DNA of 64,000 bases from assembly GCA_947488595.1 (NCBI GenBank), contig CANKZI010000001.1, positions 1-64,000 on the forward strand. Reading direction: 5' to 3'. Shown here piece after piece: positions 16,564-25,943 of this stretch (within the stretch, counting starts at the first letter, position 1; each line of letters opens with the position of its first letter). The DNA comes from Flavobacteriaceae bacterium (GTDB lineage Bacteria; Bacteroidota; Bacteroidia; Flavobacteriales; Flavobacteriaceae). The notes beneath the pieces are model-generated. The model saw nothing but the letters and a program-made list of their open reading frames with translations. It had not been told where the DNA came from and ran no database searches. A program made the position numbers and the translations under genes.

Positions 16564-17853
16564 TCAATGCATCAAACCTTCGATTTCGTCAATTTCTATC
16601 GGAATATTGCGCATCAAATTAAAAGGCGCGCCGCTTTCTTGAACTACAACATTGTCTTCCAATCGAATACCAAAACCTTCGGCTGGAATATAAATACCTG
16701 GCTCTACTGTAAAAACCATATTGGCTTTTATCGGTTCGTGCAACAAACCATAATCGTGCGTATCCAAGCCCATGTGATGCGATGTGCCGTGCATAAAATA
16801 TTTTTTATAAGCTGGCCACTCTGGATTTTCGTTCTGAACATCGGCTTTGTCAATCAATCCCAAACCCAACAATTCTGAAGTCATTATTTTTCCAACTTCT
16901 AAATGGTATTGTTTCCAAAGCGTGCCCGGAACTAACATTTTTGTAGCTTCATTTTTTACATTCAAAACGGCATTATAAACTGCTTTTTGACGATCAGAAT
17001 AACGTCCAGAAACCGGAATTGTACGCGTTAAGTCACTCGAGTAATTGGCATATTCGGCGGCAACGTCCAGCAAAATCAAATCGCCTGCTTTGCATTGTTG
17101 GTTGTTTTCGATATAATGCAAAACATTGGCATTGTTGCCAGAAGCGATAATTGGCGTATAAGCAAAACCTCGAGAACGGTTGCGTACAAACTCGTGAATC
17201 AATTCGGCTTCAATTTCATATTCCATTACATTGGGCTTTACAAAAGAGAGCAGTCTTCTGAAGCCTTTTTCGGTAATATCACACGCATTCTGAATCAAAT
17301 CCAATTCTTCGCTTTCTTTGACTGAACGGATGCGTTGCAAAATCGGATTGCTTTTTGCCACTTGATGCGCTGGATATTTTTCTTTCCACCATTTGACAAA
17401 ACGGGCTTCACGGGTTTCTGTTTCGACTACAGCGCGATAATGCTCGTTGGTATTGATGTAAATCGTATCACAATACGTCATCATTTCGTTGAGAACTTTA
17501 TGAAAATCAGTCAGCCAATATACGGTTTTGATGCCCGAAACTTCAAAAGCCCGCTCTTTGGTCAATTTTTCGCCTTCCCAAACGGCAATGTGTGCGCTGG
17601 TTTCTTTAAGGAATAAAATCTCACGTTGGTTTTCATAAGGTGCATCTGGAAAAAGCAGCAAAATGCTTTCTTCTTGGTCCACTCCAGACAAATAGAGAAT
17701 ATCTCGGTGTTGTGCAAATGGCAAAGTTGAATCTGCCGAAACAGGATAAATATCATTAGAATTGAAAACAGCAACGCTATTGGGTTTCATTTGCGCAGTA
17801 AATTTCGCGCGGTTTTTTATATACAATTGTCGGTCGATTGGATGGTATTTCAT
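16564..17853 (-). CDS. pepP: Xaa-Pro aminopeptidase (aminopeptidase P, M24B)
   Basis: A 429-residue di-manganese peptidase releasing N-terminal residues next to proline. The N-terminal domain includes PNSVAVFNSND and the FAQHRDILYLSG segment. Metal ligands are visible in order: Asp in LILLDVAAEYANYSSD, second Asp in that block, His in MHGTSHHMGLDTHD, Glu in FTVEPGIYIP and Glu in GIRLEDNVVV. No signal peptide, so cytosolic. I take the ATG at 17853 (MKYHPIDR) and not 17919, because the -7 element at 17917-17924 lies at the longer start. Length fits E. coli PepP (441). Confidence 0.92.
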   Translation of the reverse strand: MKYHPIDRQLYIKNRAKFTAQMKPNSVAVFNSNDIYPVSADSTLPFAQHRDILYLSGVDQEESILLLFPDAPYENQREILFLKETSAHIAVWEGEKLTKERAFEVSGIKTVYWLTDFHKVLNEMMTYCDTIYINTNEHYRAVVETETREARFVKWWKEKYPAHQVAKSNPILQRIRSVKESEELDLIQNACDITEKGFRRLLSFVKPNVMEYEIEAELIHEFVRNRSRGFAYTPIIASGNNANVLHYIENNQQCKAGDLILLDVAAEYANYSSDLTRTIPVSGRYSDRQKAVYNAVLNVKNEATKMLVPGTLWKQYHLEVGKIMTSELLGLGLIDKADVQNENPEWPAYKKYFMHGTSHHMGLDTHDYGLLHEPIKANMVFTVEPGIYIPAEGFGIRLEDNVVVQESGAPFNLMRNIPIEIDEIEGLMH

Positions 17854-17916
17854 ACTTTTGATTTTAAGTTTATAAAGTTCTATCGTCGCTTTAGCTAGTA
17901 AACTACTTTTTCTAAA

Positions 17917-17946
17917 CAAAGTTACAACAAACTAAAAAGGCCGCAA
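17917..17946 (-). promoter_or_regulatory. Promoter of pepP
   Basis: On the minus strand TTG (17944-17946), a 19-bp spacer and TAACTTTG (17917-17924) match the -33/-7 consensus. The leader to the ATG is about 60 bases. Confidence 0.6.
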
Positions 17947-18381
17947 TCAGCCAAATGACGTTATTTTATGTTTTTTCGGATGCGGCTCATGTGTCGTGAT
18001 GCAATTCCCAAAAAAAGAAGACAGAAAATCAGATGGCATTTTTGTAACTTCAACACAACAAAAATAAAGCATTTTTGTCTAATAATCTGTATCGATTATT
18101 TAGGACTAGTTATAAAATACAATGCTGTTCTAAAAACGAAAGTTTTTTTGCTAGATAAAACAATCTTCTTAATTTTTATGAATTCGTACTCAAGAAAATT
18201 AATAATTTTGGAACAAACAGCCACTACTACTTAATACCAACTTTCGTCGTTGAAGTCATTAAAAAAAGCAGTTGGATTTAATAATTAGTTGCAAAACAGA
18301 AACAATCAACGTCGAATTTCAAATACTAGTTAAGCATTGTTAAAAAACATTTTAAATTCATTATAAATTAGTGCGAAAAGG

Positions 18382-18412
18382 TTGTAGTATTTTGTAAATA
18401 GCTGTATTTTTG
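18382..18412 (+). promoter_or_regulatory. Promoter of the sdhCAB operon
   Basis: TTG at 18382-18384, a 20-bp spacer and TATTTTTG at 18405-18412 match the Bacteroidetes consensus. The leader to the sdhC ATG at 18444 is about 28 bases. Confidence 0.72.
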
Positions 18413-18443
18413 TGTGATTTTTTAAACACTACAAACAAATATT

Positions 18444-19109
18444 ATGGCAAAATCTGCATTATTAAAGTCATCGCTAGCAAAAAAAGTCGCCATGGCGCTT
18501 TCAGGACTTTTCTTAATTTTATTTTTAACGCAGCATTTTTTTATCAACACCACTTCGGTTTTTAGTTCAGATACATTCAATTCTATTTCTCATTTTATGG
18601 GTAATAATCCGTTGGTTCAATTTGTTATTCAACCCATTTTGATTGTCGGCGTTATTTTTCATTTTATTATGGGATTTGTTTTGGATTTTAAAAACAGAAG
18701 TGCCAGACAAATTGGCTATACAAAATACAATGGTGCGGCAAATGCTTCTTGGATGTCGAGAAACATGATCATTTCAGGATCGGTAGTTTTGGCTTTTTTG
18801 GGATTACATTTTTATGATTTTTGGGTGCCTGAGATGGTTTACAAATATATAGAAGTCAGTCCAATTGAAACCGAGCGCTATTTTCCAGAATTGGTTCACA
18901 AGTTTGAAAGCCCTATCCGAACAGGTTTGTATTGCTTGTCTTTTATATTTCTTTCGTTGCACTTGTGGCACGGATTCAACTCCTCGTTTCAATCGGTCGG
19001 TTTCAATAACAAATATTCTAAGGGATTACAAAAATTTGCGTATGGATTTGCAATTGTAGTTCCGTTTGGATTCATCTTCATTGCATTATTTCATCACTTT
19101 AATAATTAA
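18444..19109 (+). CDS. sdhC: Succinate dehydrogenase cytochrome b subunit
   Basis: A 221-residue inner-membrane diheme cytochrome b of the type B succinate:menaquinone oxidoreductase, anchoring SdhA and SdhB. Five hydrophobic helices are visible, near residues 13-30, 55-78, 105-125, 155-175 and 195-218. Heme-ligand His residues are TQHFFI (about 28), HFIMGF (about 73), LHFYDF (about 121) and [10 protein letters not shown] (about 173). The start [21 protein letters not shown] is the usual beginning. It is followed by sdhA after five bases. Confidence 0.93.
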   Translation: MAKSALLKSSLAKKVAMALSGLFLILFLTQHFFINTTSVFSSDTFNSISHFMGNNPLVQFVIQPILIVGVIFHFIMGFVLDFKNRSARQIGYTKYNGAANASWMSRNMIISGSVVLAFLGLHFYDFWVPEMVYKYIEVSPIETERYFPELVHKFESPIRTGLYCLSFIFLSLHLWHGFNSSFQSVGFNNKYSKGLQKFAYGFAIVVPFGFIFIALFHHFNN

Positions 19110-19114
19110 TTATT

Positions 19115-21115
19115 ATGGCATTAGATTCAAAAATTCCAAACGGTCCAATTTCTGATAAATGGACGAATTATAAAGATCATATTAACTTAGTCAATCCAGC
19201 CAACAAACGCAATATCGATATTATTGTAGTTGGTACTGGTCTTGCTGGTGGCTCAGCTGCTGCAACATTGGCTGAATTAGGTTATAATGTTAAAGCTTTT
19301 TGTTATCAAGATTCACCTCGTCGCGCGCACTCTATTGCTGCACAAGGTGGCATCAATGCAGCAAAAAATTACCAAGGCGACGGAGATTCTACTTTTCGAT
19401 TATTTTATGATACCGTAAAAGGTGGCGATTACCGTGCTCGTGAAGCCAATGTGCACCGTTTGGCCGAAGTTTCTACCAATATCATCGATCAATGTGTGGC
19501 GCAAGGAGTGCCATTGGCTAGAGAATATGGTGGCCTTTTGGACAATCGTTCTTTTGGTGGAACACTAGTTTCCAGAACTTTTTATGCTAAAGGACAAACT
19601 GGGCAGCAATTGCTATTGGGAGCATATTCTGCAATGAACCGTCAAATCGGTCGTGGTAAAATAGAAATGCTCAACCGTCACGAGATGCTTGATTTGGTTA
19701 TTGTAAACGGAAAAGCACGCGGAATAATCGCTCGTGATTCGATAACCGGAAAAATCGAAAGACATTCAGCACATGCTGTTGTTATTGCATCTGGTGGTTA
19801 CGGAAACGTATTTTTTCTTTCTACAAACGCCATGGGAAGCAATGTAACGGCTTCTTGGAAAATTCATAAAAAAGGGGCTTATTTTGCCAATCCTTGTTAT
19901 ACACAAATTCACCCAACCTGTATTCCGGTTTCTGGTGAACACCAATCAAAACTGACTTTAATGTCAGAATCTTTGCGTAATGACGGAAGAATTTGGGTTC
20001 CTGCAAAATTGGAGGATGCCAAAGCCATTCGCGAAGGAAAATTGAAACCTACACAAATTGCCGAAGCAGATAGGGATTATTATTTAGAACGCCGTTATCC
20101 TGCCTTCGGAAATTTAGTGCCTCGTGATATTGCATCTCGTGCAGCAAAAGAAAGATGTGATGCTGGATTTGGAGTTAACAAAACTGGTGAAGCAGTATAT
20201 TTAGATTTTGCTGAAGCCATTTTGCGCTACGGAAAAGACCAAGCCAAAGTAAAACATTTGGATGTCAATGATGAGGCATTAGTAAAAAAATTAGGGACTG
20301 ACGTCGTTGCCAGTAAATATGGTAACTTGTTTCAAATGTATGAGAAAATCGTTGACGAAAATCCATACCAAACACCAATGATGATTTATCCAGCAGTACA
20401 TTATACTATGGGTGGCGTTTGGGTTGATTATAATTTGATGACTACCATTCCTGGTTGTTTTGCCATTGGAGAAGCCAATTTTTCTGATCACGGAGCTAAC
20501 CGATTGGGTGCTTCTGCCTTAATGCAAGGTTTAGCAGACGGTTATTTCGTATTGCCTTATACGATTGGAGATTATTTGTCACCAGACATCAAAGTCGGAA
20601 AAATTTCAACCGAAACACAAGAATTTATTGATGCCGAAAACAATGTTCGTGCGCAAATAGATGTTTTGATGAACGCTAAAGGCAACAAACCTGTTGATTA
20701 TTTCCACAAAAAATTAGGAAAAATCATGTGGGATAAAGTCGGAATGGCGAGAAACGCAGAAGGATTAACCGAAGCTCAACAAGAAATTGCAGCCATTCGC
20801 GAAGATTTTTACAAAAACGTACAAGTACCTGGAACAGCAAACGGATTGAATCCAGAGCTCTCCAAAGCTTTGCGCGTAGCCGATTTTCTTGAACTAGGTG
20901 AGTTATTTGCCAAAGATGCTTTGCACAGAAACGAATCTTGTGGTGGTCACTTTCGCGAAGAATACCAAACAGCAGACGGCGAAGCACAACGCGACGACCA
21001 AAACTTCGCTTATGTAGCTGCTTGGGAATACAAAGGTAGTCCAAGTGATGCCGTTTTGCACAAAGAAGAGTTGGTTTTTGATAATGTCAAATTGGTACAA
21101 CGTAGTTATAAATAA
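19115..21115 (+). CDS. sdhA: Succinate dehydrogenase/fumarate reductase flavoprotein subunit
   Basis: A 666-residue FAD protein that oxidises succinate to fumarate at the cytoplasmic side of the membrane. The FAD-binding motif is [20 protein letters not shown] (about 37-56). [17 protein letters not shown] carries the His that binds FAD covalently. [12 protein letters not shown] holds substrate residues, and [12 protein letters not shown] and [18 protein letters not shown] are the C-terminal FAD blocks. Length and the sdhC-A-B order fit the type B enzyme of Bacteroidota and Epsilonproteobacteria. Confidence 0.96.
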   Translation: MALDSKIPNGPISDKWTNYKDHINLVNPANKRNIDIIVVGTGLAGGSAAATLAELGYNVKAFCYQDSPRRAHSIAAQGGINAAKNYQGDGDSTFRLFYDTVKGGDYRAREANVHRLAEVSTNIIDQCVAQGVPLAREYGGLLDNRSFGGTLVSRTFYAKGQTGQQLLLGAYSAMNRQIGRGKIEMLNRHEMLDLVIVNGKARGIIARDSITGKIERHSAHAVVIASGGYGNVFFLSTNAMGSNVTASWKIHKKGAYFANPCYTQIHPTCIPVSGEHQSKLTLMSESLRNDGRIWVPAKLEDAKAIREGKLKPTQIAEADRDYYLERRYPAFGNLVPRDIASRAAKERCDAGFGVNKTGEAVYLDFAEAILRYGKDQAKVKHLDVNDEALVKKLGTDVVASKYGNLFQMYEKIVDENPYQTPMMIYPAVHYTMGGVWVDYNLMTTIPGCFAIGEANFSDHGANRLGASALMQGLADGYFVLPYTIGDYLSPDIKVGKISTETQEFIDAENNVRAQIDVLMNAKGNKPVDYFHKKLGKIMWDKVGMARNAEGLTEAQQEIAAIREDFYKNVQVPGTANGLNPELSKALRVADFLELGELFAKDALHRNESCGGHFREEYQTADGEAQRDDQNFAYVAAWEYKGSPSDAVLHKEELVFDNVKLVQRSYK

Positions 21116-21180
21116 ATTGTCGCATGTCAAATTTCTTAAAATTTAAGACCATTGACCTTAAGACTTTCAAACAATAAAGG

Positions 21181-21924
21181 ATGAAACTTACATTAAAAAT
21201 ATGGCGTCAGCAAAACGCCCAAGACAAAGGAAAATTAGTTGATTATCCGATTGACGGCATCGAACCAGACATGTCTTTTCTAGAAATGTTAGACATTTTG
21301 AACGACCAATTGGCTACCAAAGGCGAAGATACTGTCGCTTTTGACCACGATTGTCGCGAAGGAATTTGCGGTATGTGTTCTTTGTTTATCAATGGAGAAG
21401 CACACGGCCCAGATCGTCTTGTAACAACTTGCCAATTGCACATGCGTATGTTCAAAGACGGTGACACAATTTATATAGAACCGTTTCGTGCCAAAGCATT
21501 CCCAGTTATCAAAGATTTGGTAGTAGATAGAAGTGCTTTTGATAGAATACAACACGCTGGTGGATTTGTATCTGTTAATACCTCCGGAAACACACTTGAC
21601 GCCAACGCAATTTTGATTCCGAAACACGACGCCGACAGGGCTTTCGATGCCGCTTCTTGCATAGGTTGTGGCGCCTGCGTGGCCACTTGCAAAAACGCAT
21701 CAGCCATGCTTTTTGTCGCCGCAAAAGTTTCGCAATACGCACTTTTGCCACAAGGTAAAGTCGAAGCAACAGACCGCGTTTTAAATATGGTCAAACAAAT
21801 GGACGACGAAGGTTTTGGCAACTGTACCAATACTGGCGCATGCGAAGTCGAATGTCCAAAAGGAATTTCACTAGAATATATTGCACAAATGAATAGAGAA
21901 TATTTATCAGCAAGTATCAAATAA
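21181..21924 (+). CDS. sdhB: Succinate dehydrogenase/fumarate reductase iron-sulfur subunit
   Basis: A 247-residue subunit passing electrons from FAD to menaquinone. The [2Fe-2S] cluster is at CREGICGMC and a later Cys in VTTCQLHM. The [4Fe-4S]/[3Fe-4S] region is [16 protein letters not shown], with further Cys in [18 protein letters not shown]. All cluster cysteines are present. It lies 65 bases after sdhA, with no separate promoter seen, and closes the operon. Confidence 0.95.
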   Translation: MKLTLKIWRQQNAQDKGKLVDYPIDGIEPDMSFLEMLDILNDQLATKGEDTVAFDHDCREGICGMCSLFINGEAHGPDRLVTTCQLHMRMFKDGDTIYIEPFRAKAFPVIKDLVVDRSAFDRIQHAGGFVSVNTSGNTLDANAILIPKHDADRAFDAASCIGCGACVATCKNASAMLFVAAKVSQYALLPQGKVEATDRVLNMVKQMDDEGFGNCTNTGACEVECPKGISLEYIAQMNREYLSASIK

Positions 21925-21952
21925 ATCCGGACAAAATCTCCAATAATCAATC

Positions 21953-21986
21953 AAAACGCGTTTTTTAATCAAGATGCGTTTTTTTT
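21953..21986 (+). terminator. Probable terminator of sdhCAB
   Basis: AAAACGC (21953-21959) and GCGTTTT (21976-21982) pair over 7 bp around a 16-nt loop and run into a T tract. The loop is long, so confidence is moderate. Confidence 0.55.
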
Positions 21987-22066
21987 GCACACGACCCAAT
22001 TGGCATCATTTTAAAAAGTCCGCCACAAATTCAAAAATCATTCCTTGCTTACCTGATGCTGTTTTT

Positions 22067-22179
22067 GGGCGTTCCCTTCGGGTCGGGCTGTCGCTCCAAT
22101 CTGACATTGCAGCACGATTGTCAACCCGTAGAACCGGAGAAATAACAATGTCAGGATTTCCGCACCCATCCCTAACGCT
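22067..22179 (+). repeat. Structured intergenic element of GGGCGTTCCC...CCCTAACGC type
   Basis: Starts GGGCGTTCCCTTCGGGTCGGGC and ends CACCCATCCCTAACGC. A perfect 9-bp inverted repeat, CTGACATTG (22101-22109) and CAATGTCAG (22146-22154), encloses 36 bases. I recall similar GC-rich elements dispersed in Bacteroidota intergenic DNA. Only one copy is in the window. It fills most of the 302-base gap between sdhB and the GH92 gene; the remaining bases hold only the sdhCAB terminator and the GH92 promoter. Confidence 0.6.
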
Positions 22180-22200
22180 TACGTTCAGCAGAAAATTCCT

Positions 22201-22208
22201 TATATTTG
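22201..22208 (+). promoter_or_regulatory. Putative -7 element for the GH92 gene
   Basis: TATATTTG matches TAnnTTTG exactly, 18 bases before the chosen ATG at 22227. The -33 region lies in the end of the structured element and has no clear TTG. Confidence 0.5.
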
Positions 22209-22226
22209 AACAACAAACCTTCTACA

Positions 22227-25064
22227 ATGAAATATTTACTTTCAGTGCTGTTGCTGTTGCTTTCGACGGCAATTTTCTCGCAAAATTATGCAAAACACGT
22301 GAATCCTTTTATAGGAACTGGCGGCCACGGACATACTTTTCCAGGAGCAACATTGCCATTCGGAATGGTACAATTGTCGCCCGACACCCGTATTGACGGC
22401 AGTTGGGACGGTTGTTCAGGTTATCATTATTCTGACAGCATCATTTTTGGTTTTTCGCATACGCACCTCAACGGAACCGGCGTTTCAGATTTTGGCGATA
22501 TTATGCTTATGCCAACAATGGGCGAACCTTCATTTGCCAACAAAGAATATGCTTCGACATTTTCGCATCAAAACGAAAAAGCTTCCGCCGGATTTTATGC
22601 TGTAAAACTCGACAAACATGATATCGATGTGGCACTAACGGCTTCCACAAGAGTTGGAATGCATCAATACAGATTCAACAAAAACGGTCAGGCTAATATT
22701 ATTTTAGATTTGAACCATCGTGATAAATTATTGATGGGCGAAGTTCGAATTATCGACAGTAAAACTATTGAAGTTTTTCGTCGAAGCGAGGCTTGGGCAC
22801 GAGACCAAAATGTTTATGCACGAATTGAATTTAACGTGCCGCTGAAAATTACAAAAGTCACCAACAACGCTTTCGCACCAGCGAAGGTTTCAGATACATT
22901 TTTTACAGGAAGTTTATTGGCGTTGAGTTTTTCAACGGAAGTAAAAAAAGGGGACAAAATTTTAGTAAAAGTTTCGCTTTCGCCAACATCTTATCAAGGC
23001 GCAAAATTAAACATGTCCGAAATAAAAGGCTGGGATTTTCAAAAAACAAAAAAACTAGCAGCACTTGCCTGGGACAAAGCGCTCTCCAAGATAGAAGTCA
23101 CTTCTGACAATAAAGATAAAAATGCGATTTTCTACACCGCATTATACCACACGATGATGCAACCCAACATCGCCCAGGATATCGACGGAAAATACCGTGG
23201 GCGAGACAACAAAATTCATGTTGCCGAAGGTTTTGATTACTACTCTGTATTCTCGCTTTGGGACACGTTTCGTGCGGCGCATCCTTTATATACATTAATA
23301 GAAAAAAAGCGCACTGCTGATTTTATAAACACATTTCTGAAACAATACGAACAAGGTGGACGATTACCGGTTTGGGAACTCGCTTCCAATGAAACCGACT
23401 GCATGATTGGTTATCACTCGGTTTCAGTAATGGCCGATGCAATGGCAAAAGGCATTACAGGTTTTGATTATGAAAAAGCATTCGAAGCCGCAAAACACAG
23501 CGCAATGCTTGATCATCTCGGACTCGATGCCTACAAAAAGAGTGGTTTTATTTCTATTGACGACGAACACGAAAGCGTTTCTAAAACTTTAGAATATGCA
23601 TATGACGATTGGTGCATCGCACAAATGGCCCAAATTATAAACAAAAAAGAAGATTACGAATATTTCATGAGACGTTCCCAAAATTGGAAAAATACCTTCG
23701 ATTGGAAAACAGGTTTTATGCGACCCAAGAAAAATGGTGGATGGGAAAAACCATTTGACCCGCGCGAAGTCAACAATAATTTCACAGAAGGAAATGCTTG
23801 GCACTATACTTTTTTTGTTCCGCAAGATATTACAGGAATGATTGCAGCTTATGGAGGACCCCAAAAGTTTGACGCCAAACTCGACGTCATGTTCAACGCC
23901 GAATCCAAAACAACCGGTCGCGAACAAGTTGATGTTACGGGATTGATAGGACAATATGCGCACGGAAACGAGCCATCGCATCACATGGCGTATTTGTATA
24001 ACTATGTCGGAAAACCAGAAAAAACAACCGAAAAGGTGCATTACATTCTAAACGAATTTTACAAAAATACGCCCGACGGATTGATTGGAAACGAAGATTG
24101 CGGACAAATGAGCGCTTGGTATGTGTTGAGTTCTATAGGAATTTATGCCGTGACGCCTGGAAATGCCGAATGGAGTTTGACAAATCCTTATTTCAAAAAA
24201 GCAAAAGTTAATTTTGAAGACGGAACTTCTGAAGAAATTAGTGCTGAAAATTCTCTGGAACATAGAAAGTATTTTGGAGTTCATCCATCAAAACTCGAAA
24301 GTGGAGCATTTGATTGTCGTATTATTATTCCAGTTCCCGTAATTGAAGCAGAAAGCAAAACATTCAAAGATAAATTATTGATTTCTTTAGAAAATGATAA
24401 TTTCGATAAAAGTTACAGACCAAATTTAATAAAATATAAAGTTGAAGATGAATCTCAAAAGAGTTCAGATTTTAAAGTGTACGCAGCACCGTTTGAAATA
24501 AATAATACTTCTACAGTTACCGCTTATTCGGTATTCCCTTTAGAAGCTGGACTTGGAGGAAGTACTCATGTTTCCGCCACTTTTTTCAAAAAACCAAACA
24601 ATTACACCATCAATCTCCAATCAAAATACAACCGACAATACCATGCTGGAGGACCAGAAGGATTGATTGACGGCATTTTTGGCGATGAAAACTGGCGCAA
24701 AGGCGATTGGCAAGGCTATCAAAGTCAGGATTTGGAAGCGACTATCGATTTACAAAAAGAAACCAAGGTCACTGAAATTTCAGCTAACTTTCTTCAAGAT
24801 TCAAGATCATGGATTTTAATGCCCACAAAAGTCGAATATTATATCTCAGTTGACAACGTCAATTTTATGCTATTGGAAGCCATTGACAACATTCTTGACC
24901 CAAAAATAGACAAAACCACTGTTATTCCTTTTCGTTCCAACGTTGCGCCAGTAAATGCCCGATATATCAAAGTTAAAGCCTACAATTACGGTGGATTGCC
25001 GCAATGGCACCAAGGGTTTGGCGGCGATGCTTTTATTTTTATTGATGAGATTACAATTAAATAA
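22227..25064 (+). CDS. GH92 family alpha-mannosidase with C-terminal F5/8 type C domain
   Basis: A 945-residue secreted exo-alpha-mannosidase of family GH92, calcium-dependent and inverting. Residues 1-19 are a signal peptide ending IFSQ. The N-terminal hallmark is VNPFIGTGGHGHTFPGAT with PFGMVQLSPDTR following. Later hallmarks are FSLWDTFRAAHPLY, GNEPSHHMAYLYNY and GNEDCGQMSAWYVLSSIGIY. The last 150 residues, with AGGPEGLIDGI, YQSQDLEATIDL and ARYIKVKA, form a discoidin/CBM32-like sugar-binding module. The ATG at 22227 is preferred over a TTG at 22206 because it begins the signal peptide directly and the TTG overlaps the -7 box. No SusCD pair is adjacent. Confidence 0.93.
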   Translation: MKYLLSVLLLLLSTAIFSQNYAKHVNPFIGTGGHGHTFPGATLPFGMVQLSPDTRIDGSWDGCSGYHYSDSIIFGFSHTHLNGTGVSDFGDIMLMPTMGEPSFANKEYASTFSHQNEKASAGFYAVKLDKHDIDVALTASTRVGMHQYRFNKNGQANIILDLNHRDKLLMGEVRIIDSKTIEVFRRSEAWARDQNVYARIEFNVPLKITKVTNNAFAPAKVSDTFFTGSLLALSFSTEVKKGDKILVKVSLSPTSYQGAKLNMSEIKGWDFQKTKKLAALAWDKALSKIEVTSDNKDKNAIFYTALYHTMMQPNIAQDIDGKYRGRDNKIHVAEGFDYYSVFSLWDTFRAAHPLYTLIEKKRTADFINTFLKQYEQGGRLPVWELASNETDCMIGYHSVSVMADAMAKGITGFDYEKAFEAAKHSAMLDHLGLDAYKKSGFISIDDEHESVSKTLEYAYDDWCIAQMAQIINKKEDYEYFMRRSQNWKNTFDWKTGFMRPKKNGGWEKPFDPREVNNNFTEGNAWHYTFFVPQDITGMIAAYGGPQKFDAKLDVMFNAESKTTGREQVDVTGLIGQYAHGNEPSHHMAYLYNYVGKPEKTTEKVHYILNEFYKNTPDGLIGNEDCGQMSAWYVLSSIGIYAVTPGNAEWSLTNPYFKKAKVNFEDGTSEEISAENSLEHRKYFGVHPSKLESGAFDCRIIIPVPVIEAESKTFKDKLLISLENDNFDKSYRPNLIKYKVEDESQKSSDFKVYAAPFEINNTSTVTAYSVFPLEAGLGGSTHVSATFFKKPNNYTINLQSKYNRQYHAGGPEGLIDGIFGDENWRKGDWQGYQSQDLEATIDLQKETKVTEISANFLQDSRSWILMPTKVEYYISVDNVNFMLLEAIDNILDPKIDKTTVIPFRSNVAPVNARYIKVKAYNYGGLPQWHQGFGGDAFIFIDEITIK

Positions 25065-25157
25065 TTTGGGTAATTAGAAAATTTATGGCTACGGATGCAC
25101 AGCTTAATTTAGCATAAAAAAATCTGCGAATCTGTGGCTATAAAAGATTACAAAAAC

Positions 25158-25943
25158 ATGAATATAGCGCTAATCCAAACCGACCTAATCTGGGAAAACG
25201 CAAAAGCCAACCGCGATAATTTCGCACGGAAAATCAGCACAATTCCTTCGGATGTTGATTTGATTGTTTTGCCCGAAATGTTTACCACAGGATTTTCTAT
25301 GAAGCCCCAAAATATTTCCGAAACCATTGACGGTGATACAGTTAACTGGATGAAAACCATCGCAAGAACCAAAAATTGCGCAATCACGGGAAGCGTTATT
25401 ATCTGCGAAAACGGAAAATACTACAACCGTTTGCTATTTGTTTTTCCGTCGGGCGAAATCCAAAAATACGACAAGCGGCATCTGTTTTCTTTGGCTAGCG
25501 AAAATGAAGTTTACACCGCTGGTACCGAACGTTTGACTGTCGAATACAAAGGAATTAAAATTTGTCCGCTCATTTGTTATGATTTGCGATTCCCTGTATT
25601 TTCGAGAAATAACGAAGATTACGATGTCTTAATTTATGTCGCCAATTGGCCCAAACCAAGAACAAACGCTTGGGACATCTTGCTAAAAGCACGCGCCATA
25701 GAAAACATGTGCTATGTTATTGGAGCAAACAGAATTGGCACTGACAACAATCAACATGAATACATCGGTCATTCGCAAGTAATTGATTATTTGGGAAATA
25801 ACTTAATCGATCCGCAAGAAGTTTCGGGTGTTTATATAGTTGAATTAGACAAAAATAAAATGCTGGAAGCCAGAAAAAAATTGGGGTTTTTGAACGACCG
25901 CGATGATTTTGAACTTAGTTTCCCAAATCAAAATCCTGATTGA
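25158..25943 (+). CDS. Carbon-nitrogen hydrolase, omega-amidase (YafV/NIT2 type)
   Basis: A 261-residue cytosolic nitrilase-superfamily amidase. It most likely hydrolyses alpha-ketoglutaramate or alpha-ketosuccinamate to the keto acid and ammonia. The catalytic triad is visible as Glu in LPEMFTTGFSM (about 41), Lys in YDKRHLFS (about 108) and Cys in ICYDLRFPVF (about 142). LPEMFTTGFSM and KRHLF are typical of YafV. The ATG at 25158 (MNIALIQTD) is the family start. The 3' end overlaps the convergent lipoprotein gene by 29 bases. Confidence 0.88.
   Translation: MNIALIQTDLIWENAKANRDNFARKISTIPSDVDLIVLPEMFTTGFSMKPQNISETIDGDTVNWMKTIARTKNCAITGSVIICENGKYYNRLLFVFPSGEIQKYDKRHLFSLASENEVYTAGTERLTVEYKGIKICPLICYDLRFPVFSRNNEDYDVLIYVANWPKPRTNAWDILLKARAIENMCYVIGANRIGTDNNQHEYIGHSQVIDYLGNNLIDPQEVSGVYIVELDKNKMLEARKKLGFLNDRDDFELSFPNQNPD

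Larger units (their letters stand above)
17854..18443. other. Intergenic region between divergent pepP and sdhC (590 bp)
   Basis: It holds the pepP promoter at its left end and the sdhC promoter at its right end. Between them (about 17950-18380) the DNA is AT-rich, without a believable gene, tRNA or strong hairpin. An 88-codon open frame at 17968-18234 has low-complexity content and no recognisable domain. I see nothing else. Confidence 0.6.

Noticed and set aside
17968..18234. 88-codon open frame between pepP and sdhC
   Set aside because: No domain, no promoter-like box directly before it, AT-rich; probably non-coding.
21974..22396. 140-codon open frame across the structured element and the GH92 start
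   Set aside because: It overlaps the signal peptide region of GH92 in another frame and shows no recognisable domain.
25065..25157. Possible short gene before the amidase
   Set aside because: The in-frame ATG at 25134 gives only an unsupported extension (MAIKDYKN); the family start is at 25158.
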